Positions 47,772-56,369 of a stretch of 64,000 nucleotides of DNA are shown piece by piece (positions within the stretch are counted from its first letter, which is position 1; every line of letters starts with the position of its first letter). The stretch is from Nostoc sp. UHCC 0302. Lineage in GTDB: Bacteria > Cyanobacteriota > Cyanobacteriia > Cyanobacteriales > Nostocaceae. Position numbers and translations under genes: made by a program. The stretch covers positions 8,224,001 through 8,288,000 of the forward strand of contig NZ_CP151099.1 in NCBI RefSeq assembly GCF_038096175.1, in the 5' to 3' direction. The notes beneath the pieces are model-generated. The model was not told where the DNA came from, did no database searches, and saw only the letters and a list, made by a program, of their open reading frames with translations.

Positions 47772-48114
47772 ATTTATATACCGCTGTTATGCTTTATTTT
47801 TAAAAGAGAACTACTGATCAGTTAATTTGTTTGATAAAGCTTTATTAGCCATTAAAATTAGACATTTTCTACCCCTAAGAGATAATATTTAATAGTTATT
47901 AAAGCTGCAAAATTAATTTTAAATTTTATAAACTACAGAAGTCCTAACCTCTCAGTCTGGTGGACTAAATAGACTAGCTTGCTGTTTACTTAATTTTCTA
48001 TTAAATATAGATTTCCCTAAAAAACTTCAAAGTAAACATCTATCTTTTAAATTTAAGATAAGAAGTGTTACGCTAGCTTCAAAAATAAGCATTTACACTC
48101 ACTTGTTTCTTATA
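47772..48114. other. AT-rich spacer
   Basis: Promoter side of the sensor-kinase remnant. About 340 bp, very AT-rich, with no gene or repeat recognised. Confidence 0.45.
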
Positions 48115-48394
48115 AACGTGAGTTCAACAAGTCTTTTTTGACCTCTCCGACGCGGAGAGGGGCTTAAATATCTACTAATGAAAAATCAAGCTTTTGAAGC
48201 CTATCTCCTTGTAGAGGAAAGGTTTGGAGAGCGAAAAGTTGAGCTAGTCGCTTGGCTTGGGCGGGTTTCCCAACTTGGGCGTTAGCGACGCAGGAGCGTC
48301 ACTGGTGTTGAACGCCGACTTTCGGCATAGATGCTTTGCAGTTTTCAAAGCTTTTCAAGAGAGGGGTTTTTTAAAACTGTCGAACTCACATTAT
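48115..48394. mobile_element. MITE-like element C with internal insertion
   Basis: Left end AACGTGAGTTCAACAAGTC and right end (reverse complement) ATAATGTGAGTTCGACAG are the family's inverted repeats. The core retains CCTCTCCGACGCGGAGAGG. It is about 130 bp longer than element A because a GC-rich block (about 48255-48345, GGGCGTTAGCGACGCAGGAG) is included. Frames within it are not protein-like. Confidence 0.65.
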
Positions 48395-48473
48395 ATTAAT
48401 CAGGGAAAATACTTATTAGATAAATATAGAAACTGTTAAAATTTCGGTATTTGCTGAAGTTGAGACTGATGCT

Positions 48474-48682
48474 TTAAACTTCACTAGTCTCAAAATTGAG
48501 CATTTCATAAATATTACTGAACGAAATTTGGAAATTTATAGAAGCTAATGTTAACAATGCATCAGATGATTCATATTCAGTCAATACCCATTTACCATGT
48601 ATTCGCTTTTGGATTCAGCGGCTTCTTCTAGTGCCAAATATTCTTCACGGGTGTAAAAGCGTTTTTCTGTCTGTGTTTGCAT
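48474..48682 (-). pseudogene. Uma2-family (DUF820) endonuclease remnant
   Basis: From ATG 48682 the frame reads MQTQTEKRFYTREEYLALEE and AAESKSEY, which is the Uma2 N-terminus, then stops after VNGY. In a different frame directly after comes VLTEYESSDALLTLASINFQ and ISFSNIYEMLNFETSEV to TAA 48474, the Uma2 C-terminus. The roughly 110 residues of catalytic core between them are missing and the junction is out of frame. IS982 copy 2 begins 27 bp upstream of the ATG. Confidence 0.8.
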
Positions 48683-48780
48683 AATTATCTCTATTAGCAA
48701 ATACGTAAATAACCTGAGTTCGGGATAAGGAAAGGGACAGGTAGTAAGCTGAAAATAACGTCAAATCCAGCACCTGTCCT

Positions 48781-49251
48781 ATGTTTAGTTTAGAATTTTT
48801 GTTCTGCCATGTAGATGATTTTTGTAAGGCGTTTGAAAGCCAATGGCACAAAAAGCTGTTGGTACATCGAGGAATAAGACGGATTCGGGCTAGAAGTCTG
48901 TGTTTGAGTGAAATAATGACGATACTGATTGCATTTCATCAAAATCACTACCGGAATTTCAAGCATTTTTATTTGAATCATGTCAAACAGCAATGGAGTT
49001 GTGCTTTTCCGGGACTGCCGAGTTATCAACGATTCATTGAATGGATACCATCAACCTTGATACCTTTGTGCGTTTACCTGAAGCATTGTTTTGGACGGTG
49101 TACGGGTATCGGTTTTATCGATTCAACATGTCTGAAGGTCTGCCATAATCGTCGGATTTCTCGGCATAAGGTTTTTGAAGGTTTAGCAGTTCGTGGAAAG
49201 ACTTCTGTGGATTGGTTTTTCGGGTTTAAGCAACATAAAAGTCGTCAATGA
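48781..49251 (+). pseudogene. IS982 transposase, N-terminal part (copy 2)
   Basis: 156 codons identical in translation to copy 1; contains the first catalytic Asp (GFIDSTCLKVC) and ends in the same frame change after GFKQHK. Confidence 0.75.
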
Positions 49252-49681
49252 ACTTGGTCAACTCTTAAATGTGGTTCTTACTCCTGGTAATATTGATGAC
49301 CGTCAACCAGTTCCCGATTTCCTCAGTGATCTGTTTGGCAAAATATTTGGCGTTAGCGAAGCTTACCGAAGGTATCGCGGATATGTCTCTCAAAAACTGG
49401 CTTCTCAACTTTTGCAAGAGTTCGACATTAAATTTTTTGCCAAACCCCGTCGCAACATGAAAAACTATTTGATGCATCTCCATGATAAGCTCTTATCCCG
49501 TAAACGCTCCATTATTGAGACTATTAACGATCAACTTAAGAATATTTCTCAAATCGAACATTCTAGACACCGAAGCCCCGTTAATTTCTGCGTTAACGTT
49601 CTGTGCGGATTAATCGCTTATTGCCATCAACCTAACAAACCCAGCCTTCAAATGGAATGGCTTTTACCTCAATCTGCTTAA
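49193..49681 (+). pseudogene. IS982 transposase, C-terminal part (copy 2)
   Basis: 162 codons identical in translation to copy 1; second Asp in TPGNIDDRQPV and Glu in IIETINDQLKN. At the overlap the DNA reads CAT AAA A GTC GTC AAT GAA: removal of one A joins the two frames. Confidence 0.75.
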
Positions 49682-49697
49682 CCCGAACTCAGGTTAT

Positions 49698-49726
49698 GTA
49701 GAGACGTTGTACTGCAACGTCTCTAC
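49698..49726. repeat. palindrome GTAGAGACGTTG/CAACGTCTCTAC
   Basis: Perfect 12-bp arms around TACTG, of the same dispersed palindromic family as at 869, 908, 4222 and 8072. It lies 2 bp outside IS982 copy 2. Confidence 0.7.
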
Positions 49727-49781
49727 ATTTATGGCGAAAAATTGGTTTTTAAGCCAGATATAGAATTTTTGCCAACCTGGA

Positions 49782-51626
49782 TTACAGGTAATATCTCACA
49801 GTAGTCACAACTCGACTCTTTTTAGCCCTTAAAGCTGTTTTTAAGAACAGAGTTGTTTGGTTATGCAAAAGACTATCCCACCAATTGCGAGTCACAAAAG
49901 CAGGAATAATGATAGTTGTGAAAACATCTGGATGATGTTCCTCAAACTGACTGACAAAATCAACAAGTGGCCCAATTACAGAGCGATAAGGTGAGTCGAT
50001 AATTTCTAAAGGAATATCTGACTCTAATTGTCGCCATTTTTCTAGGAATTTTTCTCGGTCTGTAGAAGCAATATCTACGTGAACTGCGACAATTTCATCG
50101 GCAATTGTCCGTGCATAATCCAAAGCTTCTACTGTTCCTCTGTTAAGTTGTCCTACCACTACCACTGCTGGATGAGTAACAACTGTTGGTTGTGGTCTAG
50201 GAATATAACTTCGAGGTGGCATTCCTTGAATACTTAACCGTTCGGCTACGTATTCATAGTGACGGCGAATAGCTAAAAATAGAGCGACTACCAAAGGAAT
50301 TGCCACCACGACTAACCAAGCTCCTAAAAGGAACTTAGTGGAGACGATGACGACCAACACAACCGCTGTAGCAATGGCTCCCAAACCATTCATCAAAGCA
50401 CTGGCCTGCCAACCACCTGTCTTTTCGTGAAACCAGCGACGTACCATCCCGGCTTGGGAGAGGGTGAAGGACGTGAAGACACCCACTGCGTAAAGCGGAA
50501 TAACGGCGTTAACTTGTCCTTTGAAGATAACGACTAAAATTGCAGCGCAGAGGCTTAGGAGAATAATACCGTTTGAGTAGACTAAGCGATCGCCCAATAG
50601 CGACAACTGCCGTGGCAAAAATCCATCTCGTGCCAAAAAGTAACAAAGTCTGGGAAAGTCTGCATAGCTTGTATTAGCAGCTAAAAGCAAAACCAACAAT
50701 GTCACAACTTGGATAAAGAAATAGAAGTAGTGTAAATAACTACCATTCAAAATCTGCCTTCCCAAAAGAGAAACCACAGTTTGTCCCTCTTCTGGGACAA
50801 TGTGATAAATGTTTACTAAATATGTAATTCCCACAAACATCAGCCCTAAAATTACTCCCAAATAGAGCAATGTGAGGCGAGCATTTTTCCATTCTGGTTG
50901 CTTAAAAGCTAAAACTCCATCAGAGATTGCTTCTACTCCCGTCAATGCTGTACATCCAGCAGAAAAGGCACGCAAAACGAAAAATAAACTCAGTCCTTCG
51001 GTGACAGGAAGGACGGGGTATTCATCAGCAATATGGCCAGTTGCTTTTTTGAATAAACCAAGGGCAATCAACACAAAAATGCTGACAATAAATGCATATG
51101 TAGGAATCATAAATATCTTGCCTGATTCCTTGACGCCCCTAAGATTTGCCAGCATTATTAGGAAAATAAAAATCAAGCAAAGGCTGACTGTAAAGGGTCG
51201 TAGTGATGGCACTGCTGAGGTCAGGGCGGCTGTACCCGCAGATATACTGACAGTGACTGTCAATATATAATCAATCATCAGCGAACCGCCTGCTATCAGA
51301 CCTGGATACAGACCGAGGTTTTCTCTGGCAACAATGTAAGAGCCACCACCTTGAGGATAAGCGCGAATGGTTTGTCGATAGGAAAGTACAACTATTCCTA
51401 GCAGGATGATAATTGCCACAGCAATTGGCAAAGACAAACCGAGAGCGCCACTTCCCGCCGCTACTAGAACTAGCAGGATTTCTTCTGTGGCATAAGCAAC
51501 GGAGGAGAGAGCATCTGAGGAAAGAACTGCCAAGGCGGCGGCATTACTCAATCGCTCTTCACTATGAGCGCTTGTTGGTAATGATTTACCAAGTAAAAAT
51601 TGCTTTAACTGAGGGTAGAGGGACAT
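49782..51626 (-). CDS. APC-superfamily permease, KimA-like
   Basis: 614 residues from ATG 51626. Twelve TM helices in the first 450 residues, with LSSDALSSVAYATEEILLVL and YPQGGGSYIVARENLGLYPG, the unwound TM1/TM3 motifs of the KimA (YdaO) potassium importers and related amino-acid permeases. The last 150 residues are a cytosolic USP-like domain (VVVVGQLNRGTVEALDYART, VDFVSQFEEHHPDVF). In KimA homologues this protein imports K+ and is inhibited by c-di-AMP; here that is by analogy. Alternative substrates are amino acids. Confidence 0.87.
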   Translation of the reverse strand: MSLYPQLKQFLLGKSLPTSAHSEERLSNAAALAVLSSDALSSVAYATEEILLVLVAAGSGALGLSLPIAVAIIILLGIVVLSYRQTIRAYPQGGGSYIVARENLGLYPGLIAGGSLMIDYILTVTVSISAGTAALTSAVPSLRPFTVSLCLIFIFLIMLANLRGVKESGKIFMIPTYAFIVSIFVLIALGLFKKATGHIADEYPVLPVTEGLSLFFVLRAFSAGCTALTGVEAISDGVLAFKQPEWKNARLTLLYLGVILGLMFVGITYLVNIYHIVPEEGQTVVSLLGRQILNGSYLHYFYFFIQVVTLLVLLLAANTSYADFPRLCYFLARDGFLPRQLSLLGDRLVYSNGIILLSLCAAILVVIFKGQVNAVIPLYAVGVFTSFTLSQAGMVRRWFHEKTGGWQASALMNGLGAIATAVVLVVIVSTKFLLGAWLVVVAIPLVVALFLAIRRHYEYVAERLSIQGMPPRSYIPRPQPTVVTHPAVVVVGQLNRGTVEALDYARTIADEIVAVHVDIASTDREKFLEKWRQLESDIPLEIIDSPYRSVIGPLVDFVSQFEEHHPDVFTTIIIPAFVTRNWWDSLLHNQTTLFLKTALRAKKSRVVTTVRYYL

Positions 51627-52003
51627 AGAAAGTCCACCTGACAAATGGTTTTACTCCTGCTCAACTGGATAATTAACTAAACACTAAGCAAGGAATATAG
51701 CAATTTTGGCAGATTAGTAGGCCATTAACTCGAAATTTTACAATCGATTGGGTTAAGTACTTATACTTAGTTAATCATAAGTGGCGATCGCACTAATTTC
51801 TGAATCAAAGTATATTGAGGTGCAAAATGCGATAGGCAAATCCATTATTTATACACCACGTTATGACACTTTTAAGCATTTTACTGCTTATAATACTTTC
51901 AACATGGCAATAGACGCTGCTATTAAACCTTTAACACCTGTAATATTCATACCTTCATAATAGTCGGTCAGCTTGTAGAGTTTTGAGGCATTAATTCAAC
52001 ATT
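51627..52003. other. spacer between permease and STAND gene
   Basis: About 375 bp containing the permease promoter and the 3' flank of the STAND gene. One HIP1 core. Nothing else recognised; in particular, no WD40, TPR or pentapeptide coding sequence that could be the lost C-terminus of the STAND protein. Confidence 0.5.
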
Positions 52004-53500
52004 TTATTGAGAGTGAAGCTTTGTATTGATTTGAGTTACAAGTGGTTCTAAAATTAAGCGGATCTGACTTTCTCTGATATAATCCTTAGTCGTAATTTTG
52101 GTGAGTGCATGACTTCTTAATAATATGGTTTCTTCTTTAAAAATTTCTGCACAACAAAGGTTAATGAAGCGTTCTGTAACATACTCCATTACTACAGCTT
52201 GTTGTATATACTGCATAGACATTTTTTCGATGAGCGATCGCCTATGCAAAGAGACTAAAGCTTCTAATAATTCGCTCCCCGACTTTTCAGTAATCAAATC
52301 ATCTTGTAATTCTTCAAAAAAACCTGGCTCTCGATTGATTGCTAGCCAGTACATCACAGATTGTTCTATATTTGTCAACCGATTGAATTGCTTTTGCAAT
52401 ATATCATGAATATCATTAAAAATTAATGTTTCTCGCTTCCGATATTCTACAAATTTAGAAATATTTCCCTCAAAAACCTCTAGAATACCTGTAGCTACTA
52501 TTTTTAAGGCGAAGGGATTACCAGCATAGTGATTAATAACCAATTCCCATTCAGGTTTTGAGCCAGTGAACTTACCTTTGTGTTGAAAAATATTTTGTGC
52601 TTCTGCTAGTTGCAGACCTGTCAGACTGATGGAGCGAATTGGTAAGTTTTCCCCTTCCTTAGCTGCTAAACCTTTGGGTTTTTCACGGGAAGTCAGTACT
52701 AAACAACTTTGATTAGTTGTTTCTGCAATACAACGGAATAACTGACCATAACCTTCATATCCTTCTCGATAACTATTTCTAATATCACCACTTTGCAATA
52801 TAGATTCGGTATTGTCTAAGATGAGTAGACAACGATGATTTCGCAAAACCGCCATCAATTTTAGAATTTTCGCGTCTAGCGTTTTTGGTAAATCATTTTG
52901 CTCTACACAAAAAAATTGCATGAGGTCTGCTAATGTGTCATCTATAGGTGGAGTATTGCGTAGCGATCGCCAAATGACATACTCAAATTCAGACTGGACT
53001 TGTTGTGCTAATTTGGCTGCAACAGCAGTTTTTCCCATTCCACCCATACCTAATATAGTGATTAGGCGGCAGCGATCGCTCAAAATCCATTTATCTAATT
53101 TTGCTAGTTCATCTGTACGCCCGTAGAACGCAGAGACATCAATTGCTTCTCCCCAGTCTGTTTTGAGACATGAGGGGGATGAGGGGATTAATTTGTCTCC
53201 CCTATTTTCTTGCTCCCAACCTTCCCATCTTCCCTGTTTTCGCCATCTGCGCTCAAGTGCTGATTTGAAGTTTGTTTTGCTAACCTCTTCACTTAAAGCT
53301 TGGGTCAGTATTTTCCACAACTTTGGCGCTACAGTCCGCTTCAGATAGCTCACCGAGTAACTTGTGTCTTTAGCAATCTTCTCATAGGTCTGACTTTGCC
53401 AAGAACCTTGTAAAATAGCAATTTCAGGGGAATTCAACCGTCTACCGACGTTGGTAAAGACCGCTTCATCTGCCACTTTTAGACATTGCTTAAAGTTCAT
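52004..53500 (-). CDS. STAND NTPase: vMAP-type HTH + NB-ARC, without C-terminal repeats
   Basis: 498 residues. The N-terminal 90 residues are the vWA-MoxR-associated HTH type (LQGSWQSQTYEKIAKDTSYS, VAPKLWKILTQAL). The NB-ARC follows: FYGRTDELAKL, Walker A ILGMGGMGKTAVAAKLA, Walker B RCLLILDN, sensor-1 SCLVLTSREKPKG, GNPFALKIVA (GxP-type) and a winged-helix region. The protein ends at LEPLVTQINTKLHSQ, just where relatives continue into WD40 or pentapeptide sensor repeats. It is thus a minimal STAND, or a truncated one. Family members act as signal-triggered switches, some in antiviral defence. Divergent, 24 bp (or 147 bp from the preferred ATG), from a membrane protein gene. Confidence 0.88.
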   Translation of the reverse strand: MNFKQCLKVADEAVFTNVGRRLNSPEIAILQGSWQSQTYEKIAKDTSYSVSYLKRTVAPKLWKILTQALSEEVSKTNFKSALERRWRKQGRWEGWEQENRGDKLIPSSPSCLKTDWGEAIDVSAFYGRTDELAKLDKWILSDRCRLITILGMGGMGKTAVAAKLAQQVQSEFEYVIWRSLRNTPPIDDTLADLMQFFCVEQNDLPKTLDAKILKLMAVLRNHRCLLILDNTESILQSGDIRNSYREGYEGYGQLFRCIAETTNQSCLVLTSREKPKGLAAKEGENLPIRSISLTGLQLAEAQNIFQHKGKFTGSKPEWELVINHYAGNPFALKIVATGILEVFEGNISKFVEYRKRETLIFNDIHDILQKQFNRLTNIEQSVMYWLAINREPGFFEELQDDLITEKSGSELLEALVSLHRRSLIEKMSMQYIQQAVVMEYVTERFINLCCAEIFKEETILLRSHALTKITTKDYIRESQIRLILEPLVTQINTKLHSQ

Positions 53501-53646
53501 AGTGTGCGAGCATGTGTATTTAAGTGTCAGGCACTTATCAGTATTTTACCAGAACTTTATGCGAACTTTTAAGAACTTATATGTATTGTGCGGATATCAC
53601 TAGGTTTGATAGATTGAGATTTAAACTTTTAAGAATTTCTTTATTA

Positions 53647-54765
53647 ATGAAAATTTTTCTGAAAACTACAAAATTAAAATCTATATGGAGCAAAATTCAA
53701 AATAACCATATATACTTATATATTTTGTTAGCAAATGCTGTTGTTGCTCGTTTTTTATATAGTTTTTATATTCCCCGTGAAACTCCAGAGCAATGGCCTT
53801 TATGGAAATACGATCCCTTATTTATTACAGCCGTAGTAGTGTTCGGTATTGTCTTTAAGGTTTCATTAAATATTCCAGAAAAAATGAATATTACTATTAA
53901 AAGAATTTTATATCGAGGAATTATTAATTCTGAGGATCATTTACAAGAAAGTTTAAAAAAAAGAGCAAATAAGTTGAGTAATATATGTGGTTCTATTCTA
54001 GGAACAGTAATATTTATTGCATGGATCAGGGGTTTTGAACTGAAAATTATGAACATACTTCTAATTATTTTTGAAACTTTTCTTGCATATTTAACTGGTC
54101 GTATTCTTGGTACTATGGTTGCTTATGGTACTTTAGGATCTATCCTTAGAAAGGAAAAAATTACTCTTAATTTACAACCAGAACACATTGATGGTGCGGC
54201 TGGATTAAAACCTGTTGGTGATTTTTATTTTTTTCAATTCGTTATAGCATCCATGCCTGCTTTTTTTATAGCAGGTTGGTGGTTGTTATTATTAGTATTA
54301 ACTAGAAATGGTATTTCAATACCTAAAGATACCTCACAATGGAAAGACGAAGCAATACTGCTTTTGCCATTAGCTATGATTGTTGAAGCTCTTGTTTTCA
54401 TCTTACCAATGGTAAGTTTTAATCAACAGATGCGGAATTTCAAAGCCAATCTATTGAACGATCCAAAGAAATCAGAAGCTAAACCATTAAAGAGTGCAGA
54501 TCAAATAAGTAATGCGATTACAACAATGAAAGCGGAGCTTTTAAATGCAAAAAATGAGCCAGAACATAACTTAATAAAATATAAAGTATCTTATTTAAGC
54601 GAAAAATATCACGCATACGAGCGGATGCCTACTTGGCCAGTATCGCCAAGTATAAGGAGATTATTTACTATTAATAATTTAATTTTATTAATACCAATAT
54701 TATTAAAAATAATACCTGTAATTATAAATACTTTTAATAAAATTAATCAGCACTCTCCTAGTTAG
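53647..54765 (+). CDS. multi-pass membrane protein, unknown function
   Basis: 372 residues from ATG 53647 (MKIFLKTTKLKSIWS); the frame is open to 53524 but upstream codons look non-coding. About six TM helices (such as YLYILLANAVVARFLYSFYI and VIASMPAFFIAGWWLLLLVL) surround a conserved-looking loop, LQPEHIDGAAGLKPVGDFYF. A cytosolic helical stretch (325-370) precedes the final TM. Very AT-rich codons. I do not recognise the family. Placement next to a STAND NTPase gene invites the idea of a membrane effector, which is inference only. Confidence 0.75.
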   Translation: MKIFLKTTKLKSIWSKIQNNHIYLYILLANAVVARFLYSFYIPRETPEQWPLWKYDPLFITAVVVFGIVFKVSLNIPEKMNITIKRILYRGIINSEDHLQESLKKRANKLSNICGSILGTVIFIAWIRGFELKIMNILLIIFETFLAYLTGRILGTMVAYGTLGSILRKEKITLNLQPEHIDGAAGLKPVGDFYFFQFVIASMPAFFIAGWWLLLLVLTRNGISIPKDTSQWKDEAILLLPLAMIVEALVFILPMVSFNQQMRNFKANLLNDPKKSEAKPLKSADQISNAITTMKAELLNAKNEPEHNLIKYKVSYLSEKYHAYERMPTWPVSPSIRRLFTINNLILLIPILLKIIPVIINTFNKINQHSPS

Positions 54766-54819
54766 ATTGATTTTTACTATAATTTTTTAGCATAACAAGT
54801 ACTGAAGAACCATATATAT

Positions 54820-55350
54820 TTACTGAGTATTTAATTTACTGTATCCTCCTAATAATAGTAACCAAGTTATTACAACTATCCAATGAACAAAAACTGATGT
54901 CCATAAAGAACCCGTTTGAAAATATATAATTGTACATAAACTTCCGAAGAATGTTACTAATAACAAAAAAACTTTATTAGTAAAGGTATGATATGCCGAT
55001 GGAAATACTGTAATTGCTTCAAGAGGATGATAAATAACAAAACCTACTAAGCTGAGACACCCCCATAGCCACTGGTCATTTATTGAAGCATTTTCTGTCA
55101 AATGAGGAAGTAGTAAAACACGAAAAAATAATTCCTCTGTTATTGCGGGCGTAAAAATAGAAATTATTATTATCTTAGCTGCTTCTAATAATGATTGTTG
55201 AAACAATTCAAACTTTAAAAATTTTAAATAAAAGCCTATAGTCAAAGAAATTACTGCAAATAATAGTAATAGGATTGCTGAATCTAGCCAAGATTGACGA
55301 GAAGGAATTGTTAAAATTGCCTTCTCTATACGTAGTATTAATGTATTCAT
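54820..55350 (-). CDS. CPBP-family intramembrane protease
   Basis: 176 residues, four or five TM helices. The catalytic motifs EELFFR, with the Glu-Glu and Arg, FVIYHPLEA with His, and FVHWIVV with His are those of the CPBP (Abi/Rce1) glutamic proteases. Bacterial members process or confer self-immunity to peptides such as bacteriocins, or act in protein secretion. It is convergent with the membrane protein gene, on the opposite strand. AT-rich. Confidence 0.87.
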   Translation of the reverse strand: MNTLILRIEKAILTIPSRQSWLDSAILLLLFAVISLTIGFYLKFLKFELFQQSLLEAAKIIIISIFTPAITEELFFRVLLLPHLTENASINDQWLWGCLSLVGFVIYHPLEAITVFPSAYHTFTNKVFLLLVTFFGSLCTIIYFQTGSLWTSVFVHWIVVITWLLLLGGYSKLNTQ

Positions 55351-55409
55351 TTGTTTATTTCGTTAATTTATTTTTATTAGATTATATTATACTCTAACCT
55401 ACAAACAAT

Positions 55410-56369
55410 ATGCATTCACTAGAAGAAAGGAATGAAGTAAAACCTGGAGATGTGGTTTATCTAAAAACCATTGATATTTTGGGAAAACCACGAGTTAAAC
55501 ATTACGGTATAGTAGCGGAAAATACTTTATTTGTATATCATTTTGTGGGTAAAAAAATAAGTAAAGGTATTTTTCGTAAAACGCGTTGGGAACGTTTTGC
55601 GACATATGCAAATGAAGTAAGAAAAACACATGTTGTTGATATTTCAAATCCTGACCTTGAAAATATAGTTTTGGCACGCGCTAAAATACTTGTAAATTTA
55701 AAACCTATGTATGACTGGCATGACAGCAACTGTGAAAATGCGGTTAGATGGTGCAAAACTGGAAAATGGCAATCTCTGCAAGTTAGAGACCTCAGTTTTT
55801 ACCCAATTGACCAAGTTTTCCCATTATTTGAACGATGGAGGCGCCAATATATTGATAATGAAACATCTCGTACAATATTATTTTTAGGGCGATCTAGAAA
55901 TTTTAAAAAATATCATATTTCTTTTAATAATGAAAATTTAGATGAGGAATTATGTATATTTAATCTTCCTGAAAAACTACGAAAGAAGTATTACTCTAGT
56001 AGAAAAAAACTTTTAAATAATATTAAATGCCAACAAATTAAAGATGACTTTATAGAAAAGTTATTCAAATATAAATGTGTTGTTTGTATTGTTCTGATGA
56101 TTATAATTGTAATTATTCTAAAATCAAATATTACTAACATGATTAACTCACCTATTTCATTTACGCCTGTGAATCCTTTGCCGCCTGACATTAGCCCAGT
56201 AAGAAAGTGTCATAGCCCTTATAAAGTCAAACCTCGTGATACATTAACGCATATAGCATTTAAGTGTTATGGAGATAGCACAAAGTCAGATATTATTTGT
56301 AAAGCAAATCGAGATAAGATTAAAAACTGTCATAATATCCTGACAGGAATAAAAATTGTAATTCCTTGA
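55410..56369 (+). CDS. LRAT-like (NlpC/P60-type) domain + TM + LysM fusion
   Basis: 319 residues. The N-terminal 130 residues have LRAT/HRASLS motifs: KPGDVVYLKT, catalytic His in VKHYGIVAE and catalytic Cys in WHDSNCENAVRWCKTG. Eukaryotic relatives acylate phospholipids or retinol; bacterial ones are mostly unstudied. A polar middle segment is followed by a TM helix (about 226-244, VVCIVLMIIIVIIL) and a C-terminal LysM (YKVKPRDTLTHIAFKCYGDS, NILTGIKIVIP) that would bind peptidoglycan. So a cytosolic acyltransferase/hydrolase domain may be tethered to the wall. This arrangement is unusual. Very AT-rich; no ribosome binding site stands out. Confidence 0.82.
   Translation: MHSLEERNEVKPGDVVYLKTIDILGKPRVKHYGIVAENTLFVYHFVGKKISKGIFRKTRWERFATYANEVRKTHVVDISNPDLENIVLARAKILVNLKPMYDWHDSNCENAVRWCKTGKWQSLQVRDLSFYPIDQVFPLFERWRRQYIDNETSRTILFLGRSRNFKKYHISFNNENLDEELCIFNLPEKLRKKYYSSRKKLLNNIKCQQIKDDFIEKLFKYKCVVCIVLMIIIVIILKSNITNMINSPISFTPVNPLPPDISPVRKCHSPYKVKPRDTLTHIAFKCYGDSTKSDIICKANRDKIKNCHNILTGIKIVIP

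Larger units (their letters stand above)
48710..49696 (+). mobile_element. IS982-family insertion sequence, copy 2 (987 bp)
   Basis: Same element as at 32272-33258, in opposite orientation; ends TAACCTGAGTTCGGGATAAG and, at the right, AACCCGAACTCAGGTTA. Encoded frames are identical residue for residue to copy 1, on both strands, so the copies are near-identical DNA. The two copies face each other across 15.45 kb. No target duplication was recognised. Confidence 0.88.

Noticed and set aside
48257-48439. 60-codon frame inside MITE element C
   Set aside because: Lies in a non-coding element with inverted ends; the translation has no protein-like character.
32272-49696. Composite transposon with the 15-kb segment as cargo
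   Set aside because: The cargo is housekeeping (ftsH, ilvB, dacB), and no outer target duplication was seen.
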